Positions 9,474 to 18,422 of a stretch of 64,000 nt of DNA are shown here, in pieces. The stretch is from assembly GCF_000717275.1 (NCBI RefSeq), contig NZ_JNYV01000003.1:496001-560000 (forward strand). The letters are read 5' to 3'. Below the pieces are notes generated by a model, which had not been told where the DNA came from, made no database searches, and saw only the letters and a program-made list of their open reading frames with translations. This DNA comes from Kitasatospora arboriphila. Lineage in GTDB: Bacteria > Actinomycetota > Actinomycetes > Mycobacteriales > Mycobacteriaceae. The translations under genes were made by a program, and so were the position numbers. Within the stretch, counting starts at the first letter, position 1. Every line of letters starts with the position of its first letter.

Positions 9474-10079
9474 TCACGACGGTTTGCCCACCGGAGCGTC
9501 CAGCAGCACCTGCGCGGTCAGCTTCGCAACCCGTGATGCATCGTCCTGTGCCCCCGCGGTCCGGGCGACGATGCTGCCCTCGTGCAAGAGCGTCAACTGC
9601 CCGGCGAGGAAATCGGGCTGGGGGTAGCCGGCCGCGGTACATGTGTGCGCGAACAGGTCACGCACCCACGCCTTCTCCTCGACGATGATCTCGACACCGG
9701 GATGGTCGGTTCCGCCGAGTTCGGCGTACGCATTGATGAAGCCGCAGCCGCGCACCCACGACGCCATCCATTCGTCGGTGGCGTCGAAGACGGCCAGGGC
9801 CTGTGCGCGCCCGACCGGAAAGGGGCGGATGAAGTCGAGCACGAAGCTGCGCCACCGCAGACTTCGGCGATGTAGATACGCGACGATCAGCCCGTCCTTG
9901 GATCCGAACCGGTCGTAGATCGTCTTCTTGGTGGTTCCGGCGGCTTCGGCGATCGAGTCGACGCCGACCGCTCGGATGCCGTGGGTGTAGAACAAGGTCC
10001 CCGCGGCGTCGAGGATTCGCTCGGCTGCGGGGGTCATGGGCGCCTCGGTCGGTACGTCGAGGACAGCGGGAACGGTCAT
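9474..10079 (-). CDS. TetR/AcrR family transcriptional regulator
   Basis: 201 residues. The N-terminal helix-turn-helix domain reads I-L-D-A-A-G-T-L-F-Y-T-H-G-I-R-A-V-G-V-D-S-I, then A-E-A-A-G-T-T-K-K-T-I-Y-D-R-F, a standard TetR DNA-recognition fold. The C-terminal ligand domain has one Cys (C-G-F-I-N-A-Y) seen in the YcdC/AcrR-like group. It is divergently transcribed from the EamA-type exporter at 10144, and a palindromic site sits in the gap, so it probably represses itself and that exporter. An internal ATG (M-T-P-A-A-E-R) could be the true start. Confidence 0.88.
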   Translation of the reverse strand: MTVPAVLDVPTEAPMTPAAERILDAAGTLFYTHGIRAVGVDSIAEAAGTTKKTIYDRFGSKDGLIVAYLHRRSLRWRSFVLDFIRPFPVGRAQALAVFDATDEWMASWVRGCGFINAYAELGGTDHPGVEIIVEEKAWVRDLFAHTCTAAGYPQPDFLAGQLTLLHEGSIVARTAGAQDDASRVAKLTAQVLLDAPVGKPS

Positions 10080-10112
10080 GGATCTCCTCGGTCAGTGGCT
10101 CGGTACACTGCA

Positions 10113-10131
10113 AGTATACCGACCGGTGTGT
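10113..10131. promoter_or_regulatory. candidate TetR operator between the regulator and exporter
   Basis: The gap between the divergent TetR and EamA genes contains the near-palindrome TATACCGACCGGTGTG, whose core ACCG-AC-CGGT resembles operators of many actinobacterial TetR proteins. Its position between the two start codons suggests joint control. Only the palindrome is seen; binding is inferred. Confidence 0.45.
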
Positions 10132-10143
10132 TTACCTGTCGGC

Positions 10144-11082
10144 ATGATCAAAGCCTCGACGGTTCTGGTGCTCACGTGGAGCTCGGGTTATCTCGGAGCA
10201 GAGCTCGCCGCCCGCTACTCCTCCTGGCACATGCTGCTCAGCTGCCGGTTCGCGGTGGCTGCCATCCTGCTGATCGGCTTCTGTGTGGTGAGACGTCTGC
10301 GCATCACCCGCGCAGGCGTGATGCGACAGGTGGGCCTGGCGGTCGTGATGCAGGGTCTGTACCTGGGGGCGATCAGCGCCTCGGTGGGCGCCGGGCTGAG
10401 TCCCGGCATCACCGCATTGATCTGTTCACTTCAGCCGTTGGTGGTGGCGGCGTGTGCGGTGCCTGTGCTCGGTCAGCGGATAGGCGCGCGTGAGTGGCTG
10501 GGCCTGGCCGTCGGCATCGTGGGTGTCGGACTCGTCGTCGGGGGCAAGATGCACGCCGGCGGCGTTCCCTGGTGGGCTTACCTGCTGTGCACGTTCGGGA
10601 TGCTCGCCCTGGTCGCGGCCACACTCACCGAGCGGCGACTGCGGCCGCCCGAGCCGATGGCGGCCGCCCTGGCCGTGCAGTGCGTCGTGGGTGCCGTCAT
10701 CTTCTGGGCCGTGAATGTCGCTGTCGGGGACGTGATTCCGCCGATGACGTTCGACTTCGCGTGGTCGCTGGGATGGGCCGTTCTCTTTGCGACGTTCGGC
10801 GGCTGGGGTGCCTACCTGTGGGTCAATCGGGAGGCCGGACCGATGCACCTGAGCACCCTGCTGCTGCTCGTGCCGCCCACGACGATGGTGATCGCCTGGC
10901 CGATGTTCGGCGATCAGCTCGGGGAGTGGGAGGTGGCCGGCGTCGTGGTCAGCGCGGCGGGGGTGACCATCAAGCTGCTGGGAACGTCGGCAGGTGCCTC
11001 GTCGAGACAGGCGCCGCAGACGACTCCGGCCCGCGACACCGAAGTGCGCGGGCCGGAGACGGCGGAATCCTTGCGGCGCTGA
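10144..11082 (+). CDS. EamA/DMT family transporter
   Basis: About 312 residues from the ATG at 10144 (M-I-K-A-S-T-V-L-V-L-T-W-S-S-G-Y). The frame is open further upstream, but those residues lie inside the regulator's promoter region and are not membrane-like. Ten hydrophobic helices form two EamA repeats; the first begins W-S-S-G-Y-L-G-A, and the second contains F-G-G-W-G-A-Y-L-W. The C-terminal tail is polar. DMT transporters of this type export metabolites or drugs. The divergent TetR gene suggests substrate-responsive induction. Confidence 0.85.
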   Translation: MIKASTVLVLTWSSGYLGAELAARYSSWHMLLSCRFAVAAILLIGFCVVRRLRITRAGVMRQVGLAVVMQGLYLGAISASVGAGLSPGITALICSLQPLVVAACAVPVLGQRIGAREWLGLAVGIVGVGLVVGGKMHAGGVPWWAYLLCTFGMLALVAATLTERRLRPPEPMAAALAVQCVVGAVIFWAVNVAVGDVIPPMTFDFAWSLGWAVLFATFGGWGAYLWVNREAGPMHLSTLLLLVPPTTMVIAWPMFGDQLGEWEVAGVVVSAAGVTIKLLGTSAGASSRQAPQTTPARDTEVRGPETAESLRR

Positions 11083-11721
11083 CTACTCGCCGGCGGAGTC
11101 GCCCTCGGCGGCGGCGGAATCGGTCTCGGCCGGCTCGGACGCGTCGGTGTCCGATTCGGTCTCGGCCTTCTGAGCCTCATTGACGGCGATGATCAGCGTC
11201 TCGGGATCGGAGATCAGCGTGACGCCCTCGGGCAGCTCGAGCTCGGCCGCGCTGATCGAGTATCCGGCTTCCTTGCCCTCGACCGACACGACGATCTGCT
11301 CGGGAATCGACAGCACGTCGGCCTCGATCTCGATGACGCTGGCGTCCTGGGTGACCAGGTTACCGGGGGCGGCGTCACCCTCGACAACGATCGCGACCTC
11401 GACGGTGACCTTCTCGCCGCGGTTGATCACGACGAGGTCGGCGTGCTCGATGTAGTTGCGGATCGGGTGCACGTCGACCTGCTTGGTCAGTGCCAGCTGG
11501 GTCTCGCCCTCGATGTCGAGGTCGATGACGGCATTGAGACCGTTGTTACGCAGGATCGCGGCGAACTCGCGGGCCGGGATGGTGAGGTGCTTGGGCTCGG
11601 TGCCGTGGCCGTAGAGCACGGCGGGCACGTTGCCCGCGCGACGGGTGCGACGGGCTGCACCCTTGCCGCTCTCGGTGCGGATCGAAACGCTCAGATTGCT
11701 GGCCTGATTGGCAGTGGCCAT
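11083..11721 (-). CDS. rplY: 50S ribosomal protein L25 (general stress protein CTC type)
   Basis: 212 residues from the ATG at 11721 (M-A-T-A-N-Q), which has a strong GAGGAGAA ribosome site seven bases upstream. The frame is open further upstream but not protein-like there. The N-terminal L25 domain binds 5S rRNA ([13 protein letters not shown], then [11 protein letters not shown]). The C-terminal TL5/CTC beta domain and an acidic Ala/Glu/Asp-rich tail follow. Its position near pth and prs/glmU matches other Mycobacteriales. It meets the exporter gene tail to tail with no spacer. Confidence 0.95.
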   Translation of the reverse strand: MATANQASNLSVSIRTESGKGAARRTRRAGNVPAVLYGHGTEPKHLTIPAREFAAILRNNGLNAVIDLDIEGETQLALTKQVDVHPIRNYIEHADLVVINRGEKVTVEVAIVVEGDAAPGNLVTQDASVIEIEADVLSIPEQIVVSVEGKEAGYSISAAELELPEGVTLISDPETLIIAVNEAQKAETESDTDASEPAETDSAAAEGDSAGE

Positions 11722-11974
11722 GATGGTGTTCTCCTCGGTGTTACGGGTGGTGGGTCTGTGGGTCACGACAACATCGACAGACAGCCACAGTGCACCCGAA
11801 GGGGAGAACCACGCCGCGCCGATCACGGTGACAATCGAGATCACCCTCGCCGAGACAACGGGTCAGACTATACCGCACCCCTGCCCCGGCTCCGATTCGC
11901 GCTGATGGGCGGCGCTGTGACCGGCTCGCCGACTTCGGCGACCACGCCGCGCACCGGCGGGTAGCGTCGCCGGT
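11722..11974. other. divergent intergenic region
   Basis: About 250 bp between the rplY start and the epoxide-hydrolase-like gene. It must hold promoters for both. No RNA gene or repeat is apparent. The open frames in it are continuations of neighbouring frames without support. Confidence 0.5.
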
Positions 11975-12454
11975 ATGACAGACGATTTCGACACAGAGAC
12001 CGACAGATCTGAGGCGGAGATCGCCCGGTCGTTCCTCGAGCTGCTCGCCCTCGGAGACCTCGACGCCGCGATGGAGCTGGTTCATCCCGACATCGACTAC
12101 ACCAACGTGGGCGTCTCGACGATCCGCGGCAGGTCCCGCGTCGCCAAGCTCTTCAGGGTGATGGAGAACCCTCGCGCGGGTTTCGGCGTGCAGTTCATCA
12201 ACGTCACCACCGACGGTCCCGTGGTGCTGACCGAACGCATCGACGAACTCACCTTCGGCAGGTTCTCGATGCAGTTCTGGGTCTGTGGCCGGTTCGAGAT
12301 CGAGGATGGCCTGATCACCGTCTGGCGCGACTACTTCGACTTCTTCGACATGACAAAGGGCGTACTTCGCGGCCTCGCCGCCATCGCCGTGCCGCGTGTG
12401 CAGCGACCGCTACCGAAGCCCACCCTGACCGCCATCGCGCCGTTCGGCGGTTAG
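11975..12454 (+). CDS. limonene-1,2-epoxide hydrolase family protein
   Basis: 159 residues of the SnoaL/NTF2-like fold. All five residues that form the active site of limonene-1,2-epoxide hydrolase can be located with correct spacing: Y42 and N44 in D-Y-T-N, R88 and D90 in T-E-R-I-D, and D119 in W-R-D-Y-F-D. The W-R-D-Y-F-D-x-x-D motif is typical of the group, which includes mycobacterial EphG (Rv2740). It probably opens an epoxide ring on a small hydrophobic substrate in the cytosol. It occupies the place where M. tuberculosis has lpqT between rplY and prs. An acidic extension of about ten residues precedes the domain. Confidence 0.82.
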   Translation: MTDDFDTETDRSEAEIARSFLELLALGDLDAAMELVHPDIDYTNVGVSTIRGRSRVAKLFRVMENPRAGFGVQFINVTTDGPVVLTERIDELTFGRFSMQFWVCGRFEIEDGLITVWRDYFDFFDMTKGVLRGLAAIAVPRVQRPLPKPTLTAIAPFGG

Positions 12455-12470
12455 GCGGCCCGCCTTCTCC

Positions 12471-12809
12471 TCAGAGGATGTCGTCGATCGATTCGACCGG
12501 ACGCGCGAGTCGTGTGCCCTTGTCGGTCACCACAAACGGCCGCTCGATGAGGATGGGGTTGGTGGCCATCGCGTCGAGCAACTCGTCGTCGGTCGCGTCG
12601 GCGAGATCGAGTTCTTTGTACAGGGACTCGCGCTTGCGAACTGCCTGACGGACCTCGATGCCGGCGTCGGCGATCATCTTCTCCAGGGCGACACGGCTCG
12701 GCGGTGTCTCCAGATATTTGACGATCGTCGGCTCGACCCCGCCGTCGCGCATACGCTGCAATGCCTTGCGCGACGTCGAGCACTTGGGGTTGTGGTAGAT
12801 GGTCGCCAC
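12471..12809 (-). CDS. arsC: arsenate reductase, glutaredoxin-dependent ArsC/Spx-like family
   Basis: 112 residues. The active cysteine is C10 in H-N-P-K-C-S-T-S-R-K-A-L. The substrate-side arginines occur in N-P-I-L-I-E-R-P-F-V-V, and the C-terminus G-T-R-L-A-R-P is standard. The family reduces arsenate with glutaredoxin/glutathione; in bacteria that use mycothiol the electron donor is uncertain, so the function may differ (YffB-like). It starts 9 bp downstream of the prs stop, on the same strand, and is probably the last gene of a glmU-prs-arsC operon. No arsenite pump or ArsR lies nearby. Confidence 0.85.
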   Translation of the reverse strand: MATIYHNPKCSTSRKALQRMRDGGVEPTIVKYLETPPSRVALEKMIADAGIEVRQAVRKRESLYKELDLADATDDELLDAMATNPILIERPFVVTDKGTRLARPVESIDDIL

Positions 12810-12817
12810 CGGAGTGC

Positions 12818-13798
12818 CTATGCGCTTCCGTTGAACAGGCTTGTCACCGAACCGTTTTCGAACACCTCACGGATGGTGCGGCCCAGCAGCGGCGCGATCG
12901 ACAGCACGGTGAGGCTGTCGAACTGCTTCTCCGGCCCGATCGGCAACGTGTCGGTGGCGATGACCTCACGGGCTCCGCAGTTGGCGAGTCGCTCGGCAGC
13001 GGGGTCGGAGAAGACGCCGTGTGTGGTCGCGATGATCACGTCGCCTGCGCCGGCGTCCTTGAGGACCTGGACCGCGCCGGCGATGGTGCCGCCGGTGTCG
13101 ATCATGTCGTCGATCAACACGCAGGTGCGTCCCGAGACATCACCGACCACACGGTTGGACTTCACCTGGTTGGGCACCAGAGGGTCGCGTGTCTTGTGGA
13201 TGAAGGCCAGCGGTGCACCGTCGAGCGAGTCGGCCCACTTCTCGGCGACGCGGACACGTCCGGAGTCGGGGGAGACCACGGTGATGTGTTTGGTGCCGTA
13301 CTTGTTCTTGACGTACTCCGACAGCTGACCCTGCGCGTGCATGTGGTCCACCGGTCCGTCGAAGAACCCCTGGATCTGGTCGGTGTGCAGGTCGACCGTG
13401 ATGATGCGGTCGGCGCCCGCGGTCTTCAGCAGATCGGCCACCAGACGAGCCGAAATCGGTTCGCGCCCACGATGTTTCTTGTCCTGACGTGCATACGGGT
13501 AGAACGGCAGGATGGCGGTGATGCGCTTGGCCGACCCACGCTTGAGGGCGTCGATCATGATGAGCTGTTCCATCAGGTGCTTGTTCAGGGGATACGGGCA
13601 GCTCTGGAGCACAAAAGCATCCGAGCCACGGACCGACTCCTCGAAACGCACGAAGATCTCACCGTTGGCGAAGTCTCTGGCGGTTTGTGGGGTGACCTTG
13701 ATGTCGAGTTCCTGGGCGACCGCGTCGGCCAGCTCGGGATGTGCACGACCAGAGAACAGCATGAGGCTCTTCTGGTTGTCGGTGGTGGTCCAGGTCAC
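12818..13798 (-). CDS. prs: ribose-phosphate pyrophosphokinase
   Basis: 326 residues, typical length. It makes PRPP from ribose-5-phosphate and ATP for nucleotide, His and Trp synthesis and, in this order, decaprenyl-phosphoryl-arabinose. Visible are the PRPP-loop D-D-M-I-D-T-G-G-T, the [11 protein letters not shown] motif with a metal-binding His, and [15 protein letters not shown]. The GTG start overlaps the glmU stop as GTGA, so the two genes are translationally coupled, as in mycobacteria (Rv1017c-Rv1018c). Confidence 0.96.
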   Translation of the reverse strand: MTWTTTDNQKSLMLFSGRAHPELADAVAQELDIKVTPQTARDFANGEIFVRFEESVRGSDAFVLQSCPYPLNKHLMEQLIMIDALKRGSAKRITAILPFYPYARQDKKHRGREPISARLVADLLKTAGADRIITVDLHTDQIQGFFDGPVDHMHAQGQLSEYVKNKYGTKHITVVSPDSGRVRVAEKWADSLDGAPLAFIHKTRDPLVPNQVKSNRVVGDVSGRTCVLIDDMIDTGGTIAGAVQVLKDAGAGDVIIATTHGVFSDPAAERLANCGAREVIATDTLPIGPEKQFDSLTVLSIAPLLGRTIREVFENGSVTSLFNGSA

Positions 13799-15297
13799 TG
13801 ATCTTCACTTTCTTGTTGCACGTGATCGGCGACGGTGAGTGCGTCGGCAGCCGCCCGGGCTGCGGGCGTGCCGGGCCGTTTGGCTTGCACCCAACCGTCG
13901 ATGTTTCGTTGTTTGCCACCGGAGATCGCCAAGGCGCCCGCGGGCACATCCTGCGTCAAGACGGTACCCGCTCCGGTGTAGGCGCCATCACCGACGTTGA
14001 CCGGCGCGACGAACATGGTGTCGGACCCGGTGCGGCAATGTGCGCCGACGACGGTCCGGTTCTTGTTCACACCGTCGTAGTTCACGAAGACGCTCGAGGC
14101 GCCGATGTTCGTGCCCTCGCCGATGGTGGCGTCGCCCACATAGGTCAGGTGGGGCACCTTGGCGCCGGGCCCGATGTCGGCGTTCTTGGTCTCGACGAAG
14201 GTCCCGATCTTGCCGCCATCACCCAGCACGCTGCCGGGTCGTAGGTAGGCGAAGGGGCCCACCTGGGTGTCGGCACCCACCACCGCGTCGGTCGCGTGGG
14301 TTCGGATGATCGAGGCACCGGCCCCCACGGTGACGTTCGCAAGAGTGCTGTCGGGCCCGATCTGCGCCCCGGTCGCGACGTCGGTGGTTCCCAGCAGTTG
14401 AGTACCGGGCGCGATGGTGACGTCGGGCGCGATCGTCACATCGACGTCGATCCAGGTGGTGCCCGGATCGATGATCGTGACGCCCGCCAGCATGTGGCGG
14501 GCGAGCACCCGCCGATTGAGTTCTGCGCCCAGGGTGGACAGTTGCAACCGGTCGTTGCAGCCGGCGACCAGGGCGGCGTCGTCGATGTGCTTGGCGCGCA
14601 CCACTTTCGAGTGCCGGTTGGCGATCTCGATGACATCGGTGAGGTACAGCTCGTGCTGTGCGTTGTCGGGCGACAACTCGGCCAGGGCCCCCATCAGGGT
14701 CTGCGCGTCGAAGGCGTAGACGCCCGAGTTGACCTCGGTGATCTCCCGTTGCTGCTCCGTGGCGTCCTTCTGTTCGACGATCGCCGTGACCGCACCGTCC
14801 TGGGTTCGCAGAACCCGGCCGTACCCGGTGGGGTCTTCGGCTGTGGACGTGAGCACTGTCACCGCGGCACGGGGCGACGCGGTGTGGTCGCTGATCAGCG
14901 CATGAAGTGTCGGTCCGTCGAGCAGGGGGACATCCGCCGCGGTCACCAGCACGGTGCCGTCGAACCCGTCGGGCAGTGCCGACAGTCCGGCGCGCACGGC
15001 GTCACCGGTGCCGTTCTGCTGCTCCTGCACTGCCGTCACCACCTGGCGGCCCAGCGTGGTGGCGATCTCCGAGCACGCGGTCTCGACCCGGGTGCGGTCG
15101 TGGCCGACGACAACCACCAGGTGGTCGGGGTCGATGTCGTCTGCGGCGTGCAGCGCGTGGGACAGCAGCGTGCGGCCGGCGATGGTGTGCAGGACTTTCG
15201 GGGTCGCGGACTTCATCCGGGTGCCTGCGCCTGCGGCGAGAACCAGAACTGCGGTCGGTCCGGACGACGAAGGCGCGGATGCGGGGGCCGCGGACAT
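13795..15297 (-). CDS. glmU: bifunctional UDP-GlcNAc pyrophosphorylase / glucosamine-1-phosphate N-acetyltransferase
   Basis: 500 residues from the ATG at 15297 (M-S-A-A-P-A-S-A-P). The frame stays open upstream but that part is unsupported. The N-terminal uridyltransferase domain opens with [11 protein letters not shown] and P-K-V-L-H. The C-terminal left-handed beta-helix carries hexapeptide repeats and the acetyltransferase segment F-V-N-Y-D-G-V-N-K. The enzyme supplies UDP-GlcNAc for peptidoglycan. It heads the glmU-prs-arsC operon and is divergent from the SDR gene at 15452. Confidence 0.96.
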   Translation of the reverse strand: MSAAPASAPSSSGPTAVLVLAAGAGTRMKSATPKVLHTIAGRTLLSHALHAADDIDPDHLVVVVGHDRTRVETACSEIATTLGRQVVTAVQEQQNGTGDAVRAGLSALPDGFDGTVLVTAADVPLLDGPTLHALISDHTASPRAAVTVLTSTAEDPTGYGRVLRTQDGAVTAIVEQKDATEQQREITEVNSGVYAFDAQTLMGALAELSPDNAQHELYLTDVIEIANRHSKVVRAKHIDDAALVAGCNDRLQLSTLGAELNRRVLARHMLAGVTIIDPGTTWIDVDVTIAPDVTIAPGTQLLGTTDVATGAQIGPDSTLANVTVGAGASIIRTHATDAVVGADTQVGPFAYLRPGSVLGDGGKIGTFVETKNADIGPGAKVPHLTYVGDATIGEGTNIGASSVFVNYDGVNKNRTVVGAHCRTGSDTMFVAPVNVGDGAYTGAGTVLTQDVPAGALAISGGKQRNIDGWVQAKRPGTPAARAAADALTVADHVQQESEDQ

Positions 15298-15451
15298 AGA
15301 ACTCCCATGCGGTTGGAAGCGGGGGAACGGCCCGATCCTACGCACCTTCGGAGGGGTCTTGATACAACTGGGTGAGTATCGACCGGGCAGCGCAGTGTTG
15401 GTTCGGGCCGGCCGGGTGGACGAATCAGGTTTCTTCGACAAGGAGTTGTGT

Positions 15452-16207
15452 GTGAGCGAACAGAGAACGGCGATCGTGACCGGAGCGGCCCGCGGCATCG
15501 GTGCGGCGGTGGCCAAGCGTCTGGCGTCCGACGGCCTGGCGGTCGCCGTGCTGGACCTCGACGAGGGCAGTTGTGCCGACACCGTCAAGGCGATCACCGA
15601 CGCCGGGGGCAAAGCCCTGGCCGTGGGCGCCGATGTCTCCGACGAGGACTCGGTGGCCGCCGCGGTCGAACGTGTCGCAAGCGACCTCGGTGCCCCGACC
15701 GTCCTGATCAACAACGCCGGCATCACCCGCGACAACCTGCTCTTCAAGATGCCCGTCTCGGACTGGGACGCGGTCATGAACGTGCACTTGCGCGGTGCTT
15801 TCCTGATGTCGCGTGCGGTGCAGCAGCACATGGTCGGCGCGAAGTTCGGCCGGATCGTGAACCTCTCGAGCACCTCGGCCCAGGGCAACCGTGGCCAGGT
15901 CAACTACTCGGCCGCCAAGGCGGGCATGCAGGGCTTCACGAAAACCTTGGCCATCGAGCTGGGCAAGTTCGGCGTCACCGCCAATGCCATCGCCCCCGGG
16001 TTCATCGAGACGGAGATGACCGCGGCCACGGCCGAACGCGTCGGCGTTTCTTTCGAGGACTTCAAGAAGGCCGCTGCGTCGCAGATCCCCGTCGCGCGGA
16101 CCGGTGTGCCCGATGACATCGCCCACACGGCCTCGTTTTTCGTCAGCGAAGGTGCCGGTTTTGTGTCCGGACAGGTGATCTACGTCGCAGGCGGCCCCAA
16201 GGACTGA
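15452..16207 (+). CDS. FabG-like 3-oxoacyl-ACP reductase (SDR)
   Basis: 251 residues from a GTG preceded by AAGGAG with six-base spacing. The reading frame is open far upstream (inside glmU antisense), which is not meaningful. Classical short-chain dehydrogenase signatures are present: the NADP site [15 protein letters not shown], the catalytic Ser in [10 protein letters not shown], and Y-S-A-A-K. The ending Y-V-A-G-G-P is FabG-like. It probably reduces a 3-oxoacyl thioester. A 9-bp inverted repeat follows the stop. Confidence 0.88.
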   Translation: MSEQRTAIVTGAARGIGAAVAKRLASDGLAVAVLDLDEGSCADTVKAITDAGGKALAVGADVSDEDSVAAAVERVASDLGAPTVLINNAGITRDNLLFKMPVSDWDAVMNVHLRGAFLMSRAVQQHMVGAKFGRIVNLSSTSAQGNRGQVNYSAAKAGMQGFTKTLAIELGKFGVTANAIAPGFIETEMTAATAERVGVSFEDFKKAAASQIPVARTGVPDDIAHTASFFVSEGAGFVSGQVIYVAGGPKD

Positions 16208-16217
16208 GCTGTGCGCA

Positions 16218-16247
16218 GTCCGGACCTGTTGCGCTCGGGGTCCGGAC
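16218..16247 (+). terminator. hairpin between the SDR gene and tRNA-Gln
   Basis: GTCCGGACC at 16218-16226 is perfectly complementary to GGTCCGGAC at 16239-16247 with a 12-base loop. There is no T-run, so it would be an actinobacterial-style stem terminator or part of the tRNA promoter region. Confidence 0.35.
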
Positions 16248-16270
16248 GCGTGGCACAATCGTGAGCGCAA

Positions 16271-16342
16271 TCCGCCATGGTGTAATCGGCAACACTCCTG
16301 ATTTTGGTTCAGGCATTCTAGGTTCGAGTCCTGGTGGCGGAG
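16271..16342 (+). tRNA. tRNA-Gln (anticodon TTG)
   Basis: A complete cloverleaf can be drawn. The acceptor arm is TCCGCCA paired with TGGCGGA. The anticodon stem is CCTGA/TCAGG around the loop TTTTGGT, giving anticodon TTG, which reads CAA. The T arm is CTAGG-TTCGAGT-CCTGG. The discriminator is G, as expected for Gln, and CCA is not fully encoded. Mycobacteria also have a tRNA-Gln beside the glmU-mfd region. The following TetR ribosome site starts 11 bases after the tRNA. Confidence 0.95.
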
Positions 16343-16366
16343 CAACGAGTGACAGGAGGGACCGAG

Positions 16367-17038
16367 GTGACCGTCGACCGTCCCACCGCACACGAAGAGA
16401 AGGTGCAACGCGCCCCGCGAGCCCGCATGACGGGAACACAGCGGCGCCACCAGCTGATCGAGGTGGCCCGTGGGCTGTTCGCCGAGCGCGGTTTCGACTC
16501 GACCTCTGTCGAGGAGATCGCTCAGCGCGCAGGTGTCTCCAAACCTGTTGTGTATGAACATTTCGGCGGCAAAGAGGGTCTCTACGCCGTGGTGGTGGAC
16601 CGCGAGATGGAGACCCTGTTGGGGATGATCACCTCCTCGCTCACCCAGAACCGGTCGAGGTTCCGGATACAGCAGGTGGCGTTGGCCCTGCTGACCTATA
16701 TGGAAGACCGCACCGAGGGGTTCCGGATCCTGGTGCGCGGTACGCCCACAGCGGGCGAGACCGGTAAGTACTCGAGCTTGCTGACCGATGCCATCAGCCA
16801 GGTCGAGCACCTTCTGGCCAGTGATTTTCAGCGCCGCGACCGCGACCCGGCACTGGCCCCCCTGTATGCACAGGCCCTCGTGGGAATGGTGACCGTGACC
16901 GCCCAGTGGTGGCTCGACGTCCGTGAGCCGTCCAAGGAGGTGGTGGCCGCCCACCTGGTGAACCTCTGCTGGAACGGGTTGTCGCACTTGGAATCCGACC
17001 CACATCTCGTCGGTCCGGACTACACCGAGAAGGGGTAG
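16367..17038 (+). CDS. TetR family regulator (Rv1019-like)
   Basis: 223 residues from GTG 16367. AGGAGG at 16354-16359 is spaced seven bases from it. An earlier in-frame GTG at 16334 lies inside the tRNA and is rejected. The HTH domain reads L-I-E-V-A-R-G-L-F-A-E-R-G-F-D-S-T-S-V-E-E-I, then S-K-P-V-V-Y-E-H-F-G-G-K-E. The C-terminal domain ends with a tryptophan-rich helix (A-Q-W-W-L-D). The position just upstream of mfd matches M. tuberculosis Rv1019, a self-regulating TetR reported to be transcribed with mfd and mazG. Here three unrelated genes on the opposite strand separate it from mfd. Confidence 0.88.
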   Translation: MTVDRPTAHEEKVQRAPRARMTGTQRRHQLIEVARGLFAERGFDSTSVEEIAQRAGVSKPVVYEHFGGKEGLYAVVVDREMETLLGMITSSLTQNRSRFRIQQVALALLTYMEDRTEGFRILVRGTPTAGETGKYSSLLTDAISQVEHLLASDFQRRDRDPALAPLYAQALVGMVTVTAQWWLDVREPSKEVVAAHLVNLCWNGLSHLESDPHLVGPDYTEKG

Positions 17039-17067
17039 CCCCCAGGCTGTTGTCGAGGACCGACTCG

Positions 17068-17850
17068 TCAGTTCAGCTGCAGACTACGTTTGCTCAAGCC
17101 CATCCAGAATCCGTCGATGATCTGCTGACCCTGCTGCTCCGGGTCGTCGCTCGCGCCCAATGCCACGAACAGCGGCGACCAGTGCTCGACCGTCGGATGG
17201 GCGTACGGCATGCCCGGCGCCTCGGTCCGAAAACGCACCAGTGACTCCACGTCGCCCGCGGCGAATCGTTCTGCGGCCCAACTGTCGTACTCCTTCGACC
17301 AGGTGGGTGCAGGGGCGTCGGGGCGTGGATCACGCAGGAACGGCAGTCCGTGTGTGGTGAACCCGGACCCGATGATGAGGACGCCCTGGTCTCGCAACGG
17401 GCGCAGTCGCCGGCCGAGGTCGAGCAACTTCTCGGGGTCGAGTGTCGGCAACGAGACCTGCAAGACCGGGATCTGCGCTTCCGGGTACATCACGGTCAGA
17501 GGCACATAGGCACCGTGGTCGAGCCGGCGGTGAGTGTCGTGGTGGACTGCTTGTCCGTCGGGCATCAATGCGGCGACCTGGCCGGCGAGGTCGACGGCCC
17601 CAGGCGCGTCGTAGCGTGCGCGGTAGTGGTGCTCGGGGAAACCGCCGAAGTCATAGGTCAGCGGCACGGTGGGATCGGTCGAACCGATGGTCAGCGGAGC
17701 GGACTCCCAGTGCGCCGACACGATCAGGATCGCCGACGGCCGGGGCAGATCGCTGGACCACGCACGGAGTTCGGAGACCCACCGGGTGTCATCCACCAAC
17801 GGCGGCGCACCGTGGCTGAGGAACAACGCGGGCATGCGCGACACAGACAT
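17068..17850 (-). CDS. LigB-type extradiol dioxygenase (4,5-DOPA dioxygenase family)
   Basis: 260 residues from the ATG at 17850 (M-S-V-S-R-M-P-A-L-F-L-S-H-G-A-P). The metal-site histidines of the family are in S-H-G-A-P-P, S-A-H-W-E and H-R-R-L-D-H-G-A-Y, and the late G-S-G-F-T-T-H-G motif is present. Members (YgiD/DODA) cleave catechol rings next to the hydroxyls. The actual substrate is unknown. It converges with the TetR gene and lies 48 bp after the GNAT stop in a different strand context (same strand, downstream of GNAT is reversed), so it may form its own unit. Confidence 0.88.
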   Translation of the reverse strand: MSVSRMPALFLSHGAPPLVDDTRWVSELRAWSSDLPRPSAILIVSAHWESAPLTIGSTDPTVPLTYDFGGFPEHHYRARYDAPGAVDLAGQVAALMPDGQAVHHDTHRRLDHGAYVPLTVMYPEAQIPVLQVSLPTLDPEKLLDLGRRLRPLRDQGVLIIGSGFTTHGLPFLRDPRPDAPAPTWSKEYDSWAAERFAAGDVESLVRFRTEAPGMPYAHPTVEHWSPLFVALGASDDPEQQGQQIIDGFWMGLSKRSLQLN

Positions 17851-17897
17851 GACAATACCAAGTCGGACCGCGGTCCGTTTAATCCCGGCGCTGGTGT

Positions 17898-18422
17898 TCA
17901 GGTAGGTGGATCGTCCGATTCGTTCACGTCCAGCTGCATCTGCACGCAATCGACCCACGCGCCGTGTTTGTAACCGATCCGCCGCAACCTACCGACGTCG
18001 TAGAAACCGGCCTTGGTGTGCAGTGCGATGGAGCCCGTACCGGGCACGTCGGCGATCACCGCGACGATCCGTCGGATCGACGTCGATCGCACCGCGTCGA
18101 GAAGCCCGTTCATCAACGCGGTTCCATAGCCCTTCCCGGTGTGGTCGGGGTTGAGATAGATGGTGTTCTCCACCGTCCAGGCGTATGCCTGTTTGACGCG
18201 ATACTGCGCCACGTACGCGAACCCGACCACCGCGCCGGTCTCGTCCGAGGCGACGACAAACGGCATCCGCTGGGCATTCAGATCCGCACGCTTGGCCTTC
18301 CAGTCGGCTGCGGACGGCGAGTCGTAGTCGAACGTGATCACCGTGTTCTCGACGTAGTGACGGTAGATGTCGGCCACCGCAACACAATCCGGCGCGGTGG
18401 CCGGTCGGATCAACACACTCAC
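17898..18422 (-). CDS. GNAT N-acetyltransferase, phosphinothricin-acetyltransferase-like
   Basis: 174 residues. The start GTG at 18422 overlaps the upstream SDR stop (GTGA). The fold markers are I-R-P-A-T-A-x-D at the N-terminus, Y-x-x-Y-V-E-N-T-V-I-T-F-D of the pat/MnaT group, and the acetyl-CoA loop H-T-G-K-G-Y-G-T-A-L. The family acetylates primary amines such as methionine sulfone, phosphinothricin or amino acid analogues. The frame is open upstream across the SDR gene, which is coincidence. Probably co-translated with the SDR. Confidence 0.87.
   Translation of the reverse strand: MSVLIRPATAPDCVAVADIYRHYVENTVITFDYDSPSAADWKAKRADLNAQRMPFVVASDETGAVVGFAYVAQYRVKQAYAWTVENTIYLNPDHTGKGYGTALMNGLLDAVRSTSIRRIVAVIADVPGTGSIALHTKAGFYDVGRLRRIGYKHGAWVDCVQMQLDVNESDDPPT

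Noticed and set aside
16334..16366. Upstream GTG start for the TetR gene
   Set aside because: It lies inside the tRNA-Gln 3' end; the GTG at 16367 has a well-placed AGGAGG.
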